DNA of 64,000 nucleotides, from assembly GCA_014529385.2 (NCBI GenBank), contig CM043958.1, forward strand, positions 145,560,234-145,624,233. The letters run 5' to 3'. The notes under the pieces are model-generated. The model saw nothing but the letters and a program-made list of their open reading frames with translations. It did not search any database and had not been told where the DNA came from. The stretch is from Adiantum capillus-veneris. Lineage: Eukaryota; Streptophyta; Polypodiopsida; Polypodiales; Pteridaceae. Within the stretch, counting starts at the first letter, position 1, and each line of letters starts with the position of its first letter. This document shows, piece by piece, positions 59,911-64,000 of the stretch. A program made the position numbers and the translations under genes.

Positions 59911-62459
59911 GAAGTGGTTTAAGTCATGAGGATGCAACACAATTCTGCAACTCTTTCAGGCAAGTCCATACTGCAGCTTTTTGAGTTTATTAGTTTACTA
60001 AGATTCTGTTCTAAGGAGCCTTCGGTTTGGCGTGGCTTCCAAGTTGCCAATCTAAACACTGATGCCTGGATTCAAGCTGCCACCACTGACTCAAAGTCAC
60101 GAGTCTCACGGTGATGGGCCAAGCCATGCGAGCGGATACCCTGGTTGGACGACGGAGCACACCTTGCTTTTTCTAAAAATACATGCACTTCCCCTTTTGC
60201 ATGCACGCCTTTTGTCGCCCTGCTTTTGGTGGTTAGCGTTCGCCCATGCCTACGTTGCATGGCTTTTTTTCAACATTTCTACATAGCCTCATCCTTCTAG
60301 CTTACCCCAATTCCCTTTGTTTTTTGTTGATTCACCAAAACTCGAAAGATTCCCTTCTACGACACTGTGCAAGCACATTGTTAGAAGTGCACATAAGACC
60401 TTCAACCACCCAACCGCCACTCTATAGCGGTGTCTGTTGATGTGGCAGCACAATTTTGGGTGAAGGGTTGCGACATTAACCAACATTTGGTGGAGGGAGC
60501 CTCTTGCATAAGATTAGGGAATCCAACACAAAGTTCATAGAGAGAGCTTTTTCAATAAATTTTCCAACCTATCTATTTTCCATTAAAAAACCTCCCTCCT
60601 ATCCCCTACTCTTTTAATTCTTTTAATTTGCCAACCTATCCATTTTCCATAAAAAGCTCCCTCCAATCCCCTACTCTTTTAATTCCTTCTAAATTTGTTT
60701 TTATTTGTGATCAAAAGGTCATCACTCCTTTAGATCCAAGTAAGACCATAGATTATTATTAAGGTTAGTAGTTACCGCATTTTTTAGAATAACTTAAACA
60801 TATTTATTTAATTAGATAAAGTTTTGATTAAAAGGTCATCACCCCTTCTGATCCAAGTTTTTAACCCAACCCTTTGTCCCAGGAAAGTCAAGTTATGAAG
60901 GTTTTTAGCCAAAACCACTTCCAATCAAGGTTCATGTTTTTACAAGAAATGACATATAAAAGGATGTGTCACAGTCTAACCAACTAGTGCTAGCAAGGTG
61001 ATTTGTGAATGTAAGTTCTCAATAACCAGCAAAGTGGATATTTTTTAAACTGACAAACATATCAAAAAAAAATTATATAAGGTAGAAGACAGTACTATTG
61101 TGGGAGTTTCCCAAATCATACCAGCATTATCGAGTATCTAAAAATTTTGCAGTTTTATCAAAACTCAAAGTAGTACTATCTTTAAAGCCCCCCAAAGCAA
61201 TCCGACTGCCTTTTCCCATCTTAACACAGATTTGTTTCAAAAGATCAATGCAATATGAGTGATCATAATGTTCCAATAGTACAACCATACTAGATAAAGA
61301 CCAACAGGCAGTAATTTTTTATCATAGATATGATCAAGCCTATAAGAATCTATGGAAAGTAAATAAATAGTATTTAGGAACTAAAAGTTATCAAAGTTTT
61401 AAATTTAAATCCTTCCTAGTCAAAATAACCAGAGCTAGCTTAGTTGTAAAAAAGCTGAGAATGCAAAAAACATATTATTGTGATATGAACGGACTTTACT
61501 TAAACCCATACAAGCAATAAGTGCAATCAGTTTTATAAAAATGTGCAGCCCACAGAGTGTAGTACAACTGCTTAATTTTAGGGATCCAATAACTATCATT
61601 CACGATAAAGAACCCATAAGATTAAGTCATTCAAGGTTTCCATCCCAGCACTAGGTAAGTTAAGTGTTATTATTCACAAAGATCTGCTCCAGTGCTTACC
61701 TTGATTTGATAGAAAAACACGCCCTTTATATCCAAAAAATCAGTGCACAGTTTTTAAGTTTAAACAACAGAGCAATGAAAATTTGATAGCTCCATTTTAG
61801 CTAAGCAACCCGAGCCTGCAATGAGTCAACAGCTCCTGGAGATTTATTATTATTATTATTTTAAATCCATGAGAAGGAGCTCACATTGCTCAATCATTCT
61901 CATGGTATAATAAACTATGAAGAAGTTGAAAAGGCCAAGTTAAGCACTACCTTTCATCATAAAAAAGTGACAGATTACTTTTACATAGCATTTTATTTTA
62001 TTACACAATAGTAACTTTAGTCTGATGGCATAGTTCATAAACCCCCTTTTTTGGTTTTAAAATAACCTAGTTATGGCGGACAAAAAACCAAAACAGTTTG
62101 CATACCTTTTTAATAACAATAGTACGGCACCAACCTGAGAGGTGGTGCTTTGTTCAATCAACTCCATGGTGCACGACTTTAGTGTAGGAAGCTATGCTCT
62201 CCCCACTCACCAAGATTAGTGGTGCAACAATATTATCGATAGAAAAGAAGCCCTCAAAACGATCTTTCTAGGACACACACAAAACACAAAGCAAGGCTAA
62301 GTGAGGGGAAGGAGCATCCCTCACCTTTATAACGAGGTTTCTCCTATTGATTACAGATAGCGACAACCGTAGGTATTGCTTGCAGAATCCGTGCAAAATT
62401 CAAGTGAGCAAGCGACGTCATACTCTCAATAAGCCAATAAAAGTCTATGGCAATGGTGC

Positions 62460-62540
<81 letters not shown>

Positions 62541-63690
62541 AAGGATGCTACTAAGCAATAGGCAGGGACGAGGCCGACAACTCTCCACGCATCATGCTCA
62601 GGAGGAGAACCAACAATTAAAGGAGTGTACCCGACAATGCAAGGGTTAATAACCCATTGAGAAAATGCCTTACAGGTTTGTTCACACACCATCACTATGT
62701 CAGATTAAAAAAATGCCTTAAGAGCTTTGTTCACACACCATCACTATGTCATAGTAACATTTTAGAGGTGAGTTCTACCAGCAATTATTTAAATGGAATG
62801 TGCCAAAGCCAGGATGGTACACGCTAGGATTCAAACATTACCAAGAGAGCTATAGATTATATGTATTAAGTTCTAGGTCCCTATGACAAAATATTTGTGG
62901 AAAAAATTTAGGTTATGCAAGGGTGTTTAAGGGTGAGGTCAACCCAAATGTTTAAACAAACGTTTTAGTCCACACTAGTTTAATGGTTAAATCAAATCTA
63001 AAGTAAATTAACCTCACCACTATATTCAAGTCAAAATGGTGCAAAAAGAGATTTTGCCCCAGAGGGGGGGGCTATACTATTACAGCCTTTAATGGGAGAT
63101 CTTCACATGAATAGGCTCATGTCTAAATTAATATAGTAGTTAACTAGTTTGAGACAGATGTTTCAAGGTGCAAGATAAGCCAATAGTCGACAACAAATTG
63201 ACAGTGGGGTGTGTGTGTGTGAAGAGGGCTTACTATATAAGTTTTGCTCTGTGCTTGAATGCTCCCAACGACCTATGCCAAAGATGTCCTTTTGTTTGCA
63301 GTCGTTATGTTGAGATTATTGAGTGCTTCTATTGTGTGTTGTCGTATTTAACTCCATCGGAAGGTTTGCCAACCTCAACTTGAGCATGAATAGTGGGTAA
63401 TTTTAGTGTTTGATGTTGCAATTGCAAGAGCAATGGTGTGTGTGTGTGTGGGGGTTGGGGGGAGCAATAAAACAATGTAAGGATTGCTTCAAAGAAACAA
63501 GTTGTGAAGCTTGTTGATGAAATTGAGTGTTGCTTATAACACAAATGTGAGGCTTTATCTAGGTATCCATGAGCTATGCACATGCGCATGTAGTGCATTA
63601 ACCATTCTCCAATTGGCTCCCTTGGAGTGTTTCTTTATGGAGGTTACCTATACTTAAAATTTTCAAGGAAGGAGAGGGCGCTCATGTGCC
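59911..63690. other. AT-rich sequence without recognisable genes
   Basis: Includes (GA)39 at 62461-62538 and a duplicated phrase (AAATGCCTTA...GTTCACACACCATCACTATGTCA at about 62663-62701 and 62710-62749). Nothing else supported. Confidence 0.5.
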
Positions 63691-63697
63691 ATGCATT

Positions 63698-64000
63698 GGT
63701 TAACTAAAAAGAAAACCTTACCAAACTTTTTGATCTAAAATGCAAAAGTGAAGGCTAAGAAGACCTAAAATGCAAAAGTGATTGGTAATATGACATGAAA
63801 TGAAAAGACTTGGTAGTGAAAGTCAAAAGACTTTCTACTTTACAGTTAGATAAAGAAAATATAGAAGCTTAAGTGTACATAACAAAAAATGATCAATTTT
63901 GATGAAACTTAATATGGTTAACTTAAAAGAAAACCTTACAAAACTTTTTGATCTAAAATGCAAAAGTGAAGCTTAAGAAGACCTAAAATGCAAAAGTGAT
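63698..64000. repeat. Direct repeat running off the window end
   Basis: About 80 bp at 63698-63781 recurs at 63916-64000 (GGTTAACT-AAAAGAAAACCTTAC ... GCAAAAGTGAT), period about 218 bp. Within each, CTAAAATGCAAAAGTGA occurs twice. The array may continue to the right. Confidence 0.8.

Overview
This is nuclear DNA from a land plant with a large, repeat-rich genome. The evidence is plant-type Ty3/gypsy and Ty1/copia LTR retrotransposons primed by initiator tRNA-Met, Mutator-like (MULE) sequences, GT-AG introns, a cellulose synthase-like D fragment, and very long GA/CT and GT/CA microsatellites. A fern or other seed-free plant would fit, but the sequence does not prove it. I see no intact single-copy host gene. 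Nearly everything is mobile-element sequence at different stages of decay.

Layout. 1-5659: a gypsy-like LTR element with a 5' LTR cut by the window edge, a gag remnant, and four hairpin-forming repeats before the 3' LTR; it sits in the end of an older LTR element (to 5829). 7285-9391: a minus-strand element with gag remnants and a 1193-bp LTR. 11880-12300: a gypsy RNase H fragment. 14.0-15.1 kb: an unrecognised broken gene. 19.3-22.8 kb: a minus-strand gypsy pol and gag. 23.6-24.1 kb: a histone H3-like ORF. 27.2-28.1 kb: a gypsy gag. 31.6-33.3 kb: a gypsy protease-RT region. 33.7-34.9 kb: a second unrecognised broken coding region. 34951-35415 and 58256-58745: two copies of one MITE, each with a 9-bp target-site duplication. 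50725-55836: a complete but mutated copia element with an ACATG target-site duplication. 57.7-58.0 kb: a CSLD pseudogene fragment. The last 5 kb is mostly simple repeats and AT-rich sequence.

The most interesting object lies between about 37.55 and 48.93 kb. A MULE-type transposase pseudogene (plus strand; RNase H-fold core, AT-hook, SWIM zinc finger) and a 14-exon gene on the minus strand diverge from a 2.7-kb repeat-filled spacer. The minus-strand gene splices, with phase kept at every junction, into a 945-codon frame. It has a ParB/sulfiredoxin-like domain at the N-terminus, a basic linker, and a beta-class (DNA N6/N4 amino-methyltransferase type) domain at the C-terminus. Related repeats with a GCATAACGACGTGAAAAT core lie in one orientation on the left and in the spacer, and inverted at the right. 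They suggest that both genes form one transposon. I know of no plant DNA transposon described as carrying a ParB-methyltransferase fusion. This copy is dead: three nonsense codons in the methyltransferase gene, and nonsense codons plus frameshifts in the transposase. Most of the nonsense codons can be explained by C-to-T decay.
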